Part shown: in pieces, positions 1 to 8,173 of the stretch | How positions within the stretch are numbered: the stretch's first letter is position 1 | Layout of the letters: every line of letters begins with the position of its first letter | Source of the DNA: Mesorhizobium sp. WSM4311 | Lineage (GTDB): Bacteria > Pseudomonadota > Alphaproteobacteria > Rhizobiales > Rhizobiaceae | Direction: 5' to 3' | Assembly: GCF_002295115.1 (NCBI RefSeq) | Contig: NZ_NSFV01000019.1 | Coordinates: 1 to 64,000 of the forward strand | Length of the DNA stretch: 64,000 bases | Made by a program: the position numbers and the translations under genes | The notes under the pieces: generated by a model | The model's input: only the letters and a program-made list of their open reading frames with translations | What the model was told of the DNA's origin: nothing | The model's database searches: none

Positions 1-2
1 CC

Positions 3-221
3 TATATCTCCAAGCCGGAAAACAATGCCAAGCTCGCCAGCTACATCACCTATGGGCCGGTGCGCACCGACGCGGCCTCCTTCGTGGCGGCCGACGCCTT
101 GCCGAAACTGCCCAACGCGCCCGACCACCTCGCCGGCGCCTATCTCGTCGCCGACACCGAGTTCTGGGGCGACTATGGCGAGGACCTGGTCAAGCGCTTC
201 AACGCCTGGCTGGCGCAGTAA
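3..221 (+). CDS. ABC transporter substrate-binding protein, 3' end (polyamine-type)
   Basis: This is the last 72 residues of a periplasmic solute-binding protein; the gene starts before the window. The visible part has the usual PotD/PotF-like ending, with a Tyr-Gly-Pro motif (TYGPVRTDA) followed by a helical C-terminus ending in FNAWLAQ. The protein would capture the solute in the periplasm and deliver it to the two permeases immediately downstream, which begin only 2 nt after its stop codon. The permease types suggest spermidine, putrescine or a similar cation, but the substrate cannot be fixed from this fragment. The ATPase is not in view and probably lies upstream. Confidence 0.75.
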   Translation, partial: YISKPENNAKLASYITYGPVRTDAASFVAADALPKLPNAPDHLAGAYLVADTEFWGDYGEDLVKRFNAWLAQ

Positions 222-223
222 GC

Positions 224-1504
224 ATGTCGGCGCTGCAGCCCAGCGAACTCGACCGGCCCGCGCTGGCCCGCGGCCGGCCGGCCGCCGGCGCGGATCCCGG
301 AACCGCGTCGGCGGCGCTGCGGCGCGCCGAATTCGGCGACCGGCTGCGTTCGCTGGCCCTGGCCGCGCCCCTGCTCCTGCTTCTGGCCCTGAGCTTCGGC
401 ATCCCGATCGTGTTGTTGCTGTCGCGCGCCGTCTACGACCCGACCATCGCCGACGCACTGCCGCGCACTAGCGTGGCCCTCGCCGGCTGGAACGGCCAGG
501 GCCTGCCTGCGGACGCCGCCTTCACAGCACTCGCCGCCGATCTCAGTGAAAGCCAGGCCAAGGGCACCGCCTATGAACTGGCCAAGGCGCTGAACGCCCG
601 GCTGCCCGGCGCCCGCAGCCAGGTGCTGAAGACCGTGCGCCAGCTCGAAGGCGCCGCCGGAAAGTCGCCGCTCGAGATCATGAAAGCCGTGCCTTTCTGG
701 TCGGCGCCCGCCACATGGCCGACCATTGCCAACGGCACCCACGCCATCACCTCGTTTTACCTGTTGAGCGCCCTCGACCTCCGATGGAACGCCGATGGCG
801 GCATTGAGCGGGTGCCGCCCGAACAGGCGATCTTCCTGCAGGTGTTCCTGCGCACCTTTTTCGTCGCCGCCGCCGTCACGATTGCCACTCTGCTGCTCGG
901 CTTTCCTCTCGCCTATCTCATTGCGAGCGTGCCGAAGGGGCTGGCGGCGATCCTTATCGTGGCGGTGCTGTTGCCGTTCTGGACCTCGATCCTGGTGCGC
1001 ACGGCCGCCTGGACGGTGCTCTTGCAGAAATTCGGCCTGGTCAACGACCTGCTCCTGTGGCTCGGCTTCGCCTCCGAGCGGCTCGATTTGATGTACAGCC
1101 GCATCGGCCTGATCATCGCCATGACGCATATCCAGCTGCCGTTCACGCTGCTGCCGATCTACTCCGTCATGCGCACCATCGCGCCCTCGCAGATGAAGGC
1201 CGCCTATTCGCTCGGCGCCAAACCCTTCACCGCCTTCCGCCGCGTCTACCTCCCGCAGGTCTTTCCCGGCGTCATGGCCGGCTGCCTGCTCACCTTCATC
1301 CTGTGCCTCGGCTACTACATCACCCCAGCGCTGATCGGCGGCGCCAGCGACCAGCTGATCAGCAATTTCATCGCCAATTACGTCAATGTCGAACTGAACT
1401 GGGAGATGGCGGCGGCGCTCTCCTTCATCCTCTTGGTCTTCACCCTGGCCCTGTTCGGCATCTTCGCCCGCATCCTCGGCCTCGAGCGCCTGAAGATGGT
1501 GTAG
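224..1504 (+). CDS. ABC transporter permease, PotB-like
   Basis: A 426-residue inner-membrane permease of the polyamine/iron-type ABC importer family. Residues about 45-65 form a first membrane helix, followed by a large insert of about 130 residues that should face the periplasm. Five more helices follow in the binding-protein-dependent transport domain. The EAA loop that docks with the ATPase appears as MKAAYSLGAKPFTAFRRVYLP around residue 325. The start ATG is 2 nt after the preceding stop, so translation is probably coupled. The long insert between helix 1 and the rest makes it longer than E. coli PotB (about 275 residues) but is common in rhizobial homologues. It pairs with the next gene to form the channel. 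Confidence 0.85.
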   Translation: MSALQPSELDRPALARGRPAAGADPGTASAALRRAEFGDRLRSLALAAPLLLLLALSFGIPIVLLLSRAVYDPTIADALPRTSVALAGWNGQGLPADAAFTALAADLSESQAKGTAYELAKALNARLPGARSQVLKTVRQLEGAAGKSPLEIMKAVPFWSAPATWPTIANGTHAITSFYLLSALDLRWNADGGIERVPPEQAIFLQVFLRTFFVAAAVTIATLLLGFPLAYLIASVPKGLAAILIVAVLLPFWTSILVRTAAWTVLLQKFGLVNDLLLWLGFASERLDLMYSRIGLIIAMTHIQLPFTLLPIYSVMRTIAPSQMKAAYSLGAKPFTAFRRVYLPQVFPGVMAGCLLTFILCLGYYITPALIGGASDQLISNFIANYVNVELNWEMAAALSFILLVFTLALFGIFARILGLERLKMV

Positions 1505-1506
1505 CC

Positions 1507-2334
1507 ATGCTGCTCTCGCCCTACCCCACTCCTGGTGAACGCATCCGCGTGGCGCTGCTCTGGCTATGGTGCGGGCTGGTCATCCTGTTCCTGCTGGTGC
1601 CGATCCTCATCCCCGTGCCGCTCTCGTTCAACAGCGGCGCCTTCTTCGTCTTCCCGCTCGAGGGCCTGTCGACGCGCTGGTATGAGGTGGTGTTGGGCAC
1701 GCAGCGCTGGCAATCGGCGATCGGCAACAGCCTGATCGTCGCCTTCGGCACGACGCTGATCGCCACCACGCTGGGCACGCTGACGGCGATTGCGCTGTCG
1801 AACGAAAAATTTCCCGGCCGCCGCATCGTAATGCCGCTGCTTCTGTCACCATTGATCGTGCCCGTGGTGATCACCGCCGTCGGCTCGTACCTGTTCTACG
1901 CCCGCATTGGGCTGGCCAGCACCTATACCGGCATTATCCTGGCGCATACCGCGCTTGCCAGTCCCTTCGTCGTCGTCACCGTCGGCGCCAGCCTCACCGG
2001 CTTCGACCGCAATCTGATGCGCGCCGCGGCCATTTCCGGCGCGAAACCGCTGGCCGCCTTCTTCCGCGTGATGCTGCCGCTGATCCTGCCCGGCGTGCTT
2101 TCGGGCGCCGCCTTCGCCTTCGTCACCTCCTTCGACGAGGTGGTGGTGGTGCAGTTCCTGGCCAGCGCCGGCCAGCGCACCATGCCGCTCGAAATGTTCA
2201 TCGGCCTGCGCGAAAAACTCTCGCCCGCCATCACTGCCGCCGCGACGCTGATGATGGCGCTGTCGATCGTGCTTTTGGTGGTGGCGAACCTTCTGGCCCG
2301 GCGCGGCCAGGGCCGCCGGGCAGCAAGCGGCTGA
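1507..2334 (+). CDS. ABC transporter permease, PotC-like
   Basis: A 275-residue inner-membrane permease, second half of the heterodimeric channel. It has six predicted helices and the EAA-loop motif MRAAAISGAKPLAAFFRVMLP near residue 175. The ATG at 1507 is chosen because it lies 2 nt after the upstream permease stop and begins a normal-length PotC-like protein; an open frame extends to 1057 but overlaps the upstream permease and reads as arginine/proline-rich noise. It is the last gene of the operon and is followed by a clear intrinsic terminator. Confidence 0.88.
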   Translation: MLLSPYPTPGERIRVALLWLWCGLVILFLLVPILIPVPLSFNSGAFFVFPLEGLSTRWYEVVLGTQRWQSAIGNSLIVAFGTTLIATTLGTLTAIALSNEKFPGRRIVMPLLLSPLIVPVVITAVGSYLFYARIGLASTYTGIILAHTALASPFVVVTVGASLTGFDRNLMRAAAISGAKPLAAFFRVMLPLILPGVLSGAAFAFVTSFDEVVVVQFLASAGQRTMPLEMFIGLREKLSPAITAAATLMMALSIVLLVVANLLARRGQGRRAASG

Positions 2335-2440
2335 GACCCGCCATCGGCGACAGCCGGCGCACGGAACGGTGAAACTTTTCGCATGCCGCTCCCGTTGCTT
2401 TAGGGATCGCCTCGCGGGCGATCGCAGACCTCCGATCAAT

Positions 2441-2471
2441 GCCCCGCCGGTCCTGCCGGTGGGGCCTTTTT
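2441..2471 (+). terminator. Rho-independent terminator of the polyamine-type ABC operon
   Basis: A 10-bp stem (GCCCCGCCGG pairing with CCGGTGGGGC, one G-T wobble) with a short TCCTG loop is followed by five T residues. It lies about 105 nt after the last permease stop. A smaller hairpin (GATCGCC/GGCGATC, 2405-2423) lies just upstream. Confidence 0.8.
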
Positions 2472-2599
2472 GGGGCTGACGGCGCGGAACAATCCCAGAG
2501 CCGGGAAGTTTTGAAATCGCTGGACGCTGCGACGTCCGACCGACCTTCGACGCCGGCCACGATCCACGGGGGGCAGGTTACTGCGTGGCTATTCGACAA

Positions 2600-2711
2600 C
2601 AAAATGAGCTTTCGCTTGTGCGTATGAGTGAAAACTCGGAAATTTTCAAGCTTTCGTATGACATATTCAAGCTTTCGTATAATATATTTTAGAAAAGTAG
2701 AGCTCATTTTG
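2600..2711 (+). promoter_or_regulatory. AT-rich promoter region with direct and inverted repeats upstream of the exported protein gene
   Basis: This lies in the 330-bp gene-free stretch 2472-2801, which is far more AT-rich than its surroundings. It holds a 15-bp direct repeat, TTCAAGCTTTCGTAT, at 2645-2659 and 2666-2680, exactly 21 bp (two helical turns) apart. An 11-bp inverted pair (CAAAATGAGCT at 2600-2610, AGCTCATTTTG at 2701-2711) encloses it. AATATATTTTA at 2681-2691 could serve as a -10 region. The spacing suggests a site where a dimeric regulator binds in tandem. The regulator is unknown. Confidence 0.5.
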
Positions 2712-2801
2712 CCCGGAAATTTGGAACTTTTACCCAAATCCTGCCGTTACGCCCTTGATCGTTGCTTAGACGATCACAAAGCAACAGGGAAGGATCCTAT
2801 C

Positions 2802-3110
2802 ATGAAAATCAAGATGATCTGCCTTGGCGCCATAGCGCTTTCGATGGTCGCCGGCTCGGCTCTCGCCGCATCGGGCGGCAGCGGCACGTCCGCTCTCGAC
2901 GATCCGGCCAAGATGCAGCCCTTCTACACGGACTCCACCATGAAGAAGATGCGCAGCGATGACGAGTTCACCAAGGCCTGGAAAGCACTGACACCCGAAG
3001 ACCAGAAGATGATGATGACGGCCTGCGCCGACGAGGTCAAGAACGCCAACCCCACCAACACCCATCCGGAATTCTGCAGCAACGTGAAAAAGATCGGCGG
3101 CAGCAAGTAG
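2802..3110 (+). CDS. Small exported protein of unknown function
   Basis: A 102-residue protein with a cleavable signal peptide (about residues 1-22, ending in SALAAS) followed by a short hydrophilic, helical domain with two cysteines (CADEVK and FCSNVK) that could form a disulfide in the periplasm. The ATG at 2802 is selected because it begins the signal peptide and has an AGGGAAGGA ribosome site 9 nt upstream; the frame is open back to 2628 but that part crosses the promoter repeats. The gene stands alone between two terminators. I do not recognise a named family. Confidence 0.75.
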   Translation: MKIKMICLGAIALSMVAGSALAASGGSGTSALDDPAKMQPFYTDSTMKKMRSDDEFTKAWKALTPEDQKMMMTACADEVKNANPTNTHPEFCSNVKKIGGSK

Positions 3111-3130
3111 ACGATGCCTCCATACCGTTG

Positions 3131-3159
3131 AAAAGCAGCCCCGTTCGCGGGGCTGTTTT
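3131..3159 (+). terminator. Rho-independent terminator with TTCG loop
   Basis: A perfect 8-bp stem CAGCCCCG/CGGGGCTG (3136-3143, 3148-3155) closes a stable TTCG tetraloop. It is preceded by AAAAG and followed by TTTT. It starts about 20 nt after the stop of the small exported protein. Confidence 0.85.
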
Positions 3160-3248
3160 GTGGACGGCGGATTGAGCGGTCGCCGCCGCAAACCCTTGCC
3201 GCCTCAACGCCCCCTCGGCGATAGTCCGCCATCTCGCGGAGAACACCG

Positions 3249-3746
3249 ATGTCGCTCAGCCCTTTATTCAACGCCTCGCCCGTCATCCAGCTCCACGCGC
3301 TGATCGCCATCGCCGCATTGCTGCTCGGCGCCGCGCAGCTCTGGCGCACCAAGGGCGACCGGCTGCACCGCGCGCTTGGCCGCGTCTGGGTGGCGCTGAT
3401 GGCGACGGTCGCCGGCTCCGGCCTGTTCATCTGGACGATCCGGCTGTGGGGGCCGTTCAGCCCGATCCACCTTCTGTCGCTGCTGGTGCTGGTGATGCTG
3501 TGGCGTGGCGTGCGCGCGGCGCGCGGCGGCAACATTGCCGCCCACCGCCGCATCATGCAGGGCACCTACATTTTCGGCCTCATCATCACCGGGCTTTTGA
3601 CCTTCATTCCCGGCCGCACCATGTATGCCGTCGCCTTCGGCCCGCAGGGCGCGACAGCGCAGAAGCTGGCGATTTTCTCCGCTTTGGTTATCCTCGCGGC
3701 AGCGGCAGGCCTCTACGCCGCGCGCAGAGCGCGGGTGCCGGGCTGA
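3249..3746 (+). CDS. DUF2306-type membrane protein
   Basis: A 165-residue integral membrane protein with four predicted helices (about 13-30, 50-68, 75-90, 110-160 containing two). The conserved pattern of this family is visible: a histidine in the first helix (LHALIAIAALLLG), KGDRLHRALGRVW, and an AHRRIMQGTY segment. Proteins of this DUF2306 group are predicted inner-membrane proteins, and some may bind haem through these histidines, but no activity is established. It stands alone upstream of the acyltransferase. Confidence 0.75.
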   Translation: MSLSPLFNASPVIQLHALIAIAALLLGAAQLWRTKGDRLHRALGRVWVALMATVAGSGLFIWTIRLWGPFSPIHLLSLLVLVMLWRGVRAARGGNIAAHRRIMQGTYIFGLIITGLLTFIPGRTMYAVAFGPQGATAQKLAIFSALVILAAAAGLYAARRARVPG

Positions 3747-3886
3747 GTGTCGGCCGGCGAAGCCGCCGTCCTCTCCAATCCTTTCCTTGTTCTGGCCATG
3801 TTGCACTGCGAAAAGCATATTGCATTGCGATATCGGCCGACCAGGGCCGCGATGCGGGGCGGGCTTGAAGTAACGAAGGAGCTGTC

Positions 3887-5920
3887 GTGGCGGCATCGTT
3901 TCGGCCTGATATACAAGGATTGCGCGCGCTGGCGGTCGGCGGCGTCGTGGCCTATCATTTCGGCCTCTCGGCCCTCCCCGGCGGCTTTGCCGGCGTCGAC
4001 ATCTTCTTCGTCATCTCCGGCTGGCTGATCACCACGCACCTTATGGGCGAGATCACCGAGACCGGCCGGCTTGACCTCTGGCGCTTCTATGCGCGGCGCG
4101 CCCGGCGTCTCTTGCCGGCGGCCCTGTTCGTGATCCTGGCGACGCTTGGCCTCGGCTATTTCATCCTGGCGCCGCAGGAGCAGGCGCTCTATTCGCGCGG
4201 CGCCATGTTCGCCTCGGCCTATGCCATCAATCTGTGGCTGCTGCGCTGGTCGTTCGATTATTTCGCCGCGGACGCCTTGAGCAACCCCTTCATCCACTTC
4301 TGGTCGCTGTCGGTGGAGGAGCAGTTCTATCTCGTCTGGCCGGCGCTGCTGCTGTTGGCCGCCTGGCTGCGCCCGGGTCGGCGCATGGCTGTCGTGGTGA
4401 TCGGCGTCGCCGGCCTCGCCTCCTTCGCCGCCTGCCTGTGGCTGACCAGCCTGTCGCCGGCCTGGGCCTTCTACTTCTCGCCGCTGCGCGCCTGGGAGTT
4501 CGCCGCCGGCGGCATGGCGACGCTGGCGCCGGCAGCCTTGTGGCAACAGCGGCCATGGCTGCGATCAGCGCAGGGCTGGCTCGGCCTGGCGCTGATCGCG
4601 ACGGCCTATCTCTGCTTGAGCGAAGACCTGCCCTTCCCCGGCTGGTACGCGCTGCTGCCGGTCGCCGGCACGGTGCTGCTGCTGTTGAGCGGCGCGGGCG
4701 AAGAACACAACCAGCAGCCAGCGGGCCCGGCCCGTCTGCAGGCCCTGACGCCCGCCGCCGCGCTGTCGCTGCCGCCTCTGCAATGGGTCGGCACGCTCTC
4801 CTATTCGCTCTATCTCTGGCACTGGCCGGTCATCGTCTATGCCGGCATGCTGGTGCCGGATCTCAGCGTCCTCCAGCGCCTCGGCTGCGGCGCGCTGTCA
4901 CTGGCGCTGGCATTCCTCACCTATCATTTGATCGAGAACCCGGCGCGGCGCGGCGGCTGGCTGACGGCGGGCGCGCGTGCGGTTCGTTTTGCCGCAATTC
5001 CCCAGGGAAAACCGCTTCACACTTTTCCCGGAATTGCTCTGGTTCCCGCGCTGGTGCTGACCGGCGTGGGCGTGGCGGCGGCCTATGCAAATGCGCATCT
5101 GGCGACGCGCAACATCGACCTCGCCCAGCGCGGCATCGAACAGGCCGCCGAACAGCCCTCCATCGCGCGTGCCGTGGACAAGAACTGCCTGCTCGACTTC
5201 CACACGGTGAAGCCGAAACCCTGCACCTTCGGCCCGGCAGATGCCGCCCACACCATCGTGCTGTTCGGCGATTCGCATGCCGACCATTGGTCGACCCCGC
5301 TGGTCGAGGCTGCCAGGCGCAACGACACCAAGGTGATCACTTATCTCAAATCCTCGTGCCGCGCCTCGCGTCTGTCGACCTTCAACACCGTGCTGAAGCG
5401 CGACTACACCGAATGCGACGCCTGGCGCGAACAGGCGATCGCCGACATCATCCGCCGCAAGCCGCGCCTTGTGGTGATCTCGGAATTCTCAATCGGCAAT
5501 CTGACGCGCGACATGCCCGCCGCCGGCCGCAAGGCCGAGACGGCGCGCTGGCAGGCCGGCCTGCGCTCCACACTGCATGCCTTCAGCCAGGCCGGCGTCG
5601 AGACCGCCGTCATCCGCGACACGCCGATCGGCGACAGTTTCGCCGATTCCTGCGTGGCGCGCGCCCTGTGGTGGCGCGAGGCGCCCTCGCGCTGCGACAC
5701 GCCGCGGGCGCAAGCCGCCAATGACGGCGCGGCGGCGCAAGAGCGCGCCGTGGTCAAGAGCGTGCCCGACACGCGCTATGTCGACCTCACCGACCGCTTC
5801 TGCGGCCCCACACAGTGCCACGTGTTCATATCAGGCAAACTGGCATTCCGCGACCGGCATCATCTGGCGACGGCGTTTGCCGAGACCTTGGAGGGGCCGC
5901 TGGAGAAGGCGCTGTTCTAG
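3887..5920 (+). CDS. Membrane acyltransferase with C-terminal SGNH domain (OafA/YrhL family)
   Basis: A 677-residue protein in two parts. Residues about 5-390 are a multi-helix acyltransferase-3 domain with the conserved YHFG histidine, the FFVISGWLIT motif and the SVEEQFY loop. Residues about 450-675 form a periplasmic SGNH esterase-like domain with the nucleophile motif FGDSHADHW (Ser near 461) and the partner DRHH motif near 655. Such fusions O-acetylate lipopolysaccharide, exopolysaccharide or other cell-surface glycans. The start is GTG at 3887, supported by GAAGGAG 5-6 nt upstream and by the family N-terminus FRPDIQGLRALAV. A rhizobial palindromic repeat appears to have inserted in frame around residues 366-385 (see separate entry). 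Confidence 0.88.
   Translation: MAASFRPDIQGLRALAVGGVVAYHFGLSALPGGFAGVDIFFVISGWLITTHLMGEITETGRLDLWRFYARRARRLLPAALFVILATLGLGYFILAPQEQALYSRGAMFASAYAINLWLLRWSFDYFAADALSNPFIHFWSLSVEEQFYLVWPALLLLAAWLRPGRRMAVVVIGVAGLASFAACLWLTSLSPAWAFYFSPLRAWEFAAGGMATLAPAALWQQRPWLRSAQGWLGLALIATAYLCLSEDLPFPGWYALLPVAGTVLLLLSGAGEEHNQQPAGPARLQALTPAAALSLPPLQWVGTLSYSLYLWHWPVIVYAGMLVPDLSVLQRLGCGALSLALAFLTYHLIENPARRGGWLTAGARAVRFAAIPQGKPLHTFPGIALVPALVLTGVGVAAAYANAHLATRNIDLAQRGIEQAAEQPSIARAVDKNCLLDFHTVKPKPCTFGPADAAHTIVLFGDSHADHWSTPLVEAARRNDTKVITYLKSSCRASRLSTFNTVLKRDYTECDAWREQAIADIIRRKPRLVVISEFSIGNLTRDMPAAGRKAETARWQAGLRSTLHAFSQAGVETAVIRDTPIGDSFADSCVARALWWREAPSRCDTPRAQAANDGAAAQERAVVKSVPDTRYVDLTDRFCGPTQCHVFISGKLAFRDRHHLATAFAETLEGPLEKALF
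4986..5042. repeat. Rhizobial palindromic repeat inserted inside the acyltransferase gene
   Basis: The segment contains GCAATTCCCCAGGGAAAACC, then a GCTTCACACTTTTCCC stretch and GGAATTGCTCTGG. It resembles the element common between genes in Mesorhizobium and Sinorhizobium that begins AGAGCAATTCC. The CAATTCC/GGAATTG ends are inverted. It lies in the linker between the membrane and SGNH domains and is read in frame as about 19 residues. Family assignment is from memory of rhizobial sequences. Confidence 0.6.
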
Positions 5921-5999
5921 AGCAATTCTCCGTTCGGAATTTCAAGAAAAACAAAGAGATAGAGCGGGTCGGCCTTTCCATGAACGATAACCCGCTCCA
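5918..5999. repeat. Degenerate rhizobial intergenic repeat after the acyltransferase gene
   Basis: Starting at the acyltransferase stop codon, the sequence TAGAGCAATTCTCCGTTCGG, an ACAAAGAGATAGAGCG segment and a final CCCGCTCC resemble the other half of the same rhizobial element found at 4986-5042. The AGAGCGGGT/ACCCGCTC-like ends can pair. The rest of the intergenic stretch to 6172 shows nothing else I can name. Confidence 0.5.
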
Positions 6000-6172
6000 A
6001 TGCATGTCGTGCAAAAGTGGATCCAGCTTCAACGCGGCGCACCTTAGGTTTGAGGTCGAGACAGCGGCGTCTGACCGCAACAGCCCGACGATTTGGCCCG
6101 GCAGCGCATTGACGAGGCGGCGGTCGAAGCCTTAAGCCCGCGCTCACCCGGCCCCGCGCAGAAGAGAAAGAC

Positions 6173-6394
6173 ATGACAGACCCGATCGTGAGAGACAGCA
6201 ACGGCAGCCAGTTGAACGAGGGGGACTCCGTGACCCTGATCAAGGACCTGAAGGTCAAGGGCACATCGGAGACGATCAAGCGGGGCACGCTGGTGAAGAA
6301 CATCCGCCTTACCGGCAATCCAGGCGAGATCGAATGCAACACCAAGCAGGTGAAGGGCCTGGTGCTGAAAACCGAATTCCTGAAAAAGGCGTGA
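6173..6394 (+). CDS. PhnA/YjdM-type protein (C-terminal PhnA domain only)
   Basis: A 73-residue cytoplasmic protein matching the C-terminal domain of the PhnA/YjdM family: RDSNGSQLNEGDSVTLIKDLKVKG, then RGTLVKNIRLTGNPGEIEC, and a terminal LKTEFLKK. The N-terminal zinc-ribbon part found in full-length YjdM is missing, which is usual for short alphaproteobacterial versions. Despite the old name, a role in alkylphosphonate use is not established. An AGAGAAAG site precedes the ATG. It has no operon partner. Confidence 0.8.
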   Translation: MTDPIVRDSNGSQLNEGDSVTLIKDLKVKGTSETIKRGTLVKNIRLTGNPGEIECNTKQVKGLVLKTEFLKKA

Positions 6395-6618
6395 GCCGAG
6401 TTGCGGGGGCGCTAAGTCGGCGCCCTGGCAGACCCGGATTGGCCCTGCGGCCCCAAGGGCGGGACCTGCCCGTTGGCCAGCCTATCCCGACGACGCGCTC
6501 GATCCTGCGCATTCCCCCGCCTGTCGCCGTCACGGTGAGAAACATTGGTTTACCGGCTTCATGGGAACAGGGCCGCGCCGGCGGCGTTTATTAGGCAGAC
6601 CTTGAAGAGGAGGTTGTC

Positions 6619-6954
6619 ATGAAGAAACTCTTGCTCGCATCCGTGATCGCGATTGCGTCGGCCGTGTCGGTGATAGCACCGGCGAATGCCGCCAGCATCA
6701 CGCTTGGCATCGGCAACGGCTATGACGACGACTATTATGTTCCCAGATATCGTCATCATCATCGCGACTACAACGACGACGGCTACTATGGCCGATACAG
6801 TATGTATGACGACGAAGGCTACCGGCCGCGTTACTACGGCATGTACCATCACCGTTACTACGGCATGTACCATCGCCGCTGTCACACCGAGGTGATCAGG
6901 CACTGGCGTCACCACCATCGCGTCATCGAAACAGTCCGCGTCTGCAGGAACTGA
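6619..6954 (+). CDS. Small secreted His/Tyr-rich protein
   Basis: A 111-residue protein with a clear signal peptide (residues 1-24, ending APANA) and a mature region unusually rich in Tyr, His, Arg and Asp. It carries a tandem YYGMYHHR/YYGMYHRR repeat near residues 74-90 and two cysteines (RRCHTEV, VRVCRN). GAGGAGG precedes the ATG at good spacing. Proteins of this look are common in rhizobia and have no assigned function; a metal-binding or surface role is only a guess from the histidine content. Confidence 0.75.
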   Translation: MKKLLLASVIAIASAVSVIAPANAASITLGIGNGYDDDYYVPRYRHHHRDYNDDGYYGRYSMYDDEGYRPRYYGMYHHRYYGMYHRRCHTEVIRHWRHHHRVIETVRVCRN

Positions 6955-7038
6955 CTTGCGACTTGATCCGGCTGGCACCATGCCGGCCGGATTGCCCTTT
7001 GACATTCGCTTGCGCATCGCTCCCGGATGACAGCGCCG

Positions 7039-7635
7039 CTATCCGCGCCCCATCATCATCCCATAGTGCACCGCCAGCAGGTCCAGCCCGACCTTCAACA
7101 GCTTCGTCACCACGTCCCTGCCCTCGCCCGTCTGCTCCGCCAGGCTCTTGATCGAGCCGCCGGCGCAGCAGACTTGCCGCACCACCGCCACGACCTCCCA
7201 ATGCCCCAGCGCCCTTGTGGCGGCGGCATGCGCGCGGCCGGCGTCGAGCACGCTGTCGGCGATGCCGCCGCCATGGCGGCCGCTATCGACGCGCTCGCTC
7301 CAGCGCATCGGCTTCACGCTCGCCTGCTGGCTGCACTGGAAATCCTCGCGGTAGCGCTGGCCGGCCTCGCGCTGCTGGCGCGACAGCGAGGTGATGCCGA
7401 CGAGCGGGTCGACATTGCGCACCCGCACGATGCCGCCGGTGGACGTGTAGCCGTCATTCGACACCTCGTAGACGCGCCGCGCCTCAGCCGTGCCGGCGGC
7501 CAGCCGCTTGCGGCCGAAGGCGTCGTCGCTAAGCGCGAAATCATGGCCGAGCTCGCGACGTATGCGCACTTGCTCTGCCTCGCCCTTCGGCAATTTCGGC
7601 GCCTGCGGTTTGGCGGCTTTGGCTTTTTTGGGCAT
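7039..7635 (-). CDS. DUF6456-like phage-type protein
   Basis: A 198-residue protein with a lysine/proline-rich start (MPKKAKAAKPQAPK), a middle part with the VDPLVG...LSRQQREAGQRYREDF pattern, and a C-terminal helix-turn-helix-like segment (GSIKSLAEQTGEGRDVVTKL then LDLLAVHYG). The layout resembles DUF6456 proteins, often found in phage-like regions of Rhizobiales; a role in transcription or packaging control is plausible but unproved. The ATG at 7635 is preceded by AAGGAG at 7-nt spacing; the open frame extends to 7722 but runs into an intergenic repeat. It is the most distal minus-strand gene of the phage-like island. Confidence 0.6.
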   Translation of the reverse strand: MPKKAKAAKPQAPKLPKGEAEQVRIRRELGHDFALSDDAFGRKRLAAGTAEARRVYEVSNDGYTSTGGIVRVRNVDPLVGITSLSRQQREAGQRYREDFQCSQQASVKPMRWSERVDSGRHGGGIADSVLDAGRAHAAATRALGHWEVVAVVRQVCCAGGSIKSLAEQTGEGRDVVTKLLKVGLDLLAVHYGMMMGRG

Positions 7636-7687
7636 GGAGTGGCTCCTTGGGTTTGGGGTGTGGTGTTTTTGGAAAGGTCGGCGGGGC

Positions 7688-7848
7688 AGCGCCCCCCTCT
7701 GCCCTGCCAGGCATCTCCCCACGAGGGGGGAGATCAGATGTCGTGTCGGCTTTCGCCAATCATCAGCGTTGCAGGAAAGGCGGCGCCGGCGACGCTGCCA
7801 ATCTCCCCACCCGTGGGGGAGATGGCCGGCAGGCCAGAGGGGGGCGCT
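7688..7848. repeat. Large palindromic intergenic element
   Basis: Left arm 7688-7735 and right arm 7799-7848 are inverted copies of each other with few mismatches: both contain GCGCCCCCCTCTG, a CCTGCC stretch and an ATCTCCCCAC hairpin. Each arm also folds on itself (ATCTCCCC/GGGGAGAT), so the whole would form a branched structure. The short spacer holds no gene. It resembles non-coding mobile repeats scattered in rhizobial genomes and separates two genes of the phage-like island. Confidence 0.75.
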
Positions 7849-7867
7849 GTCCCACCGACCTGTCTGA

Positions 7868-8173
7868 TCATCCCGTCACCAGATTCGCGGGCGCTTGCGC
7901 CGCCCGCCGCGCCATCAACTCGCGCATCGTTTTCCGCTCCCGCACTTCGATGCAGAGCTGCGCGCTGGACGGGCAGAACTGAGCGTTGCCGCTCCTCACC
8001 TCGCCGCGCACGAAGCGCTGGATGGCGGCCTGCAGATCGGCAAGCTCGGCGTCGCGCACCGCGCCGAGATAGCCGCGCATCTGCATCTCGACGTCAGTCA
8101 GGGCGGATTGCGGGAAGCATGAGAACATCGCCGCCAGCGCCTTCGTCGCCTGCTGCAGTTCGGCTGCGGTCAT
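7868..8173 (-). CDS. Hypothetical protein, phage replication-associated type
   Basis: A 101-residue soluble protein beginning MTAAELQQATKALAAMFSCFP. It carries a pattern typical of small proteins encoded next to phage replication-initiator-like genes: a helical start, VRDAELADLQAAIQRFVRGE, then FCPSSAQLCIEVRE, which resembles the FAPTPAEL segment of such proteins. The ATG at 8173 lies inside the 3' end of the DUF1376 gene (80-nt overlap); the internal ATG at 8131 is an alternative. The gene is probably co-transcribed with DUF1376. No function can be assigned. Confidence 0.55.
   Translation of the reverse strand: MTAAELQQATKALAAMFSCFPQSALTDVEMQMRGYLGAVRDAELADLQAAIQRFVRGEVRSGNAQFCPSSAQLCIEVRERKTMRELMARRAAQAPANLVTG

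Noticed and set aside
1057..1506. N-terminal extension of the second polyamine-type permease
   Set aside because: It overlaps the first permease and reads as Arg/His/Pro-rich; the coupled ATG at 1507 gives a normal protein.
2439..2627. 62-codon frame over the first terminator
   Set aside because: It begins inside a terminator hairpin and has no ribosome site or conserved pattern.
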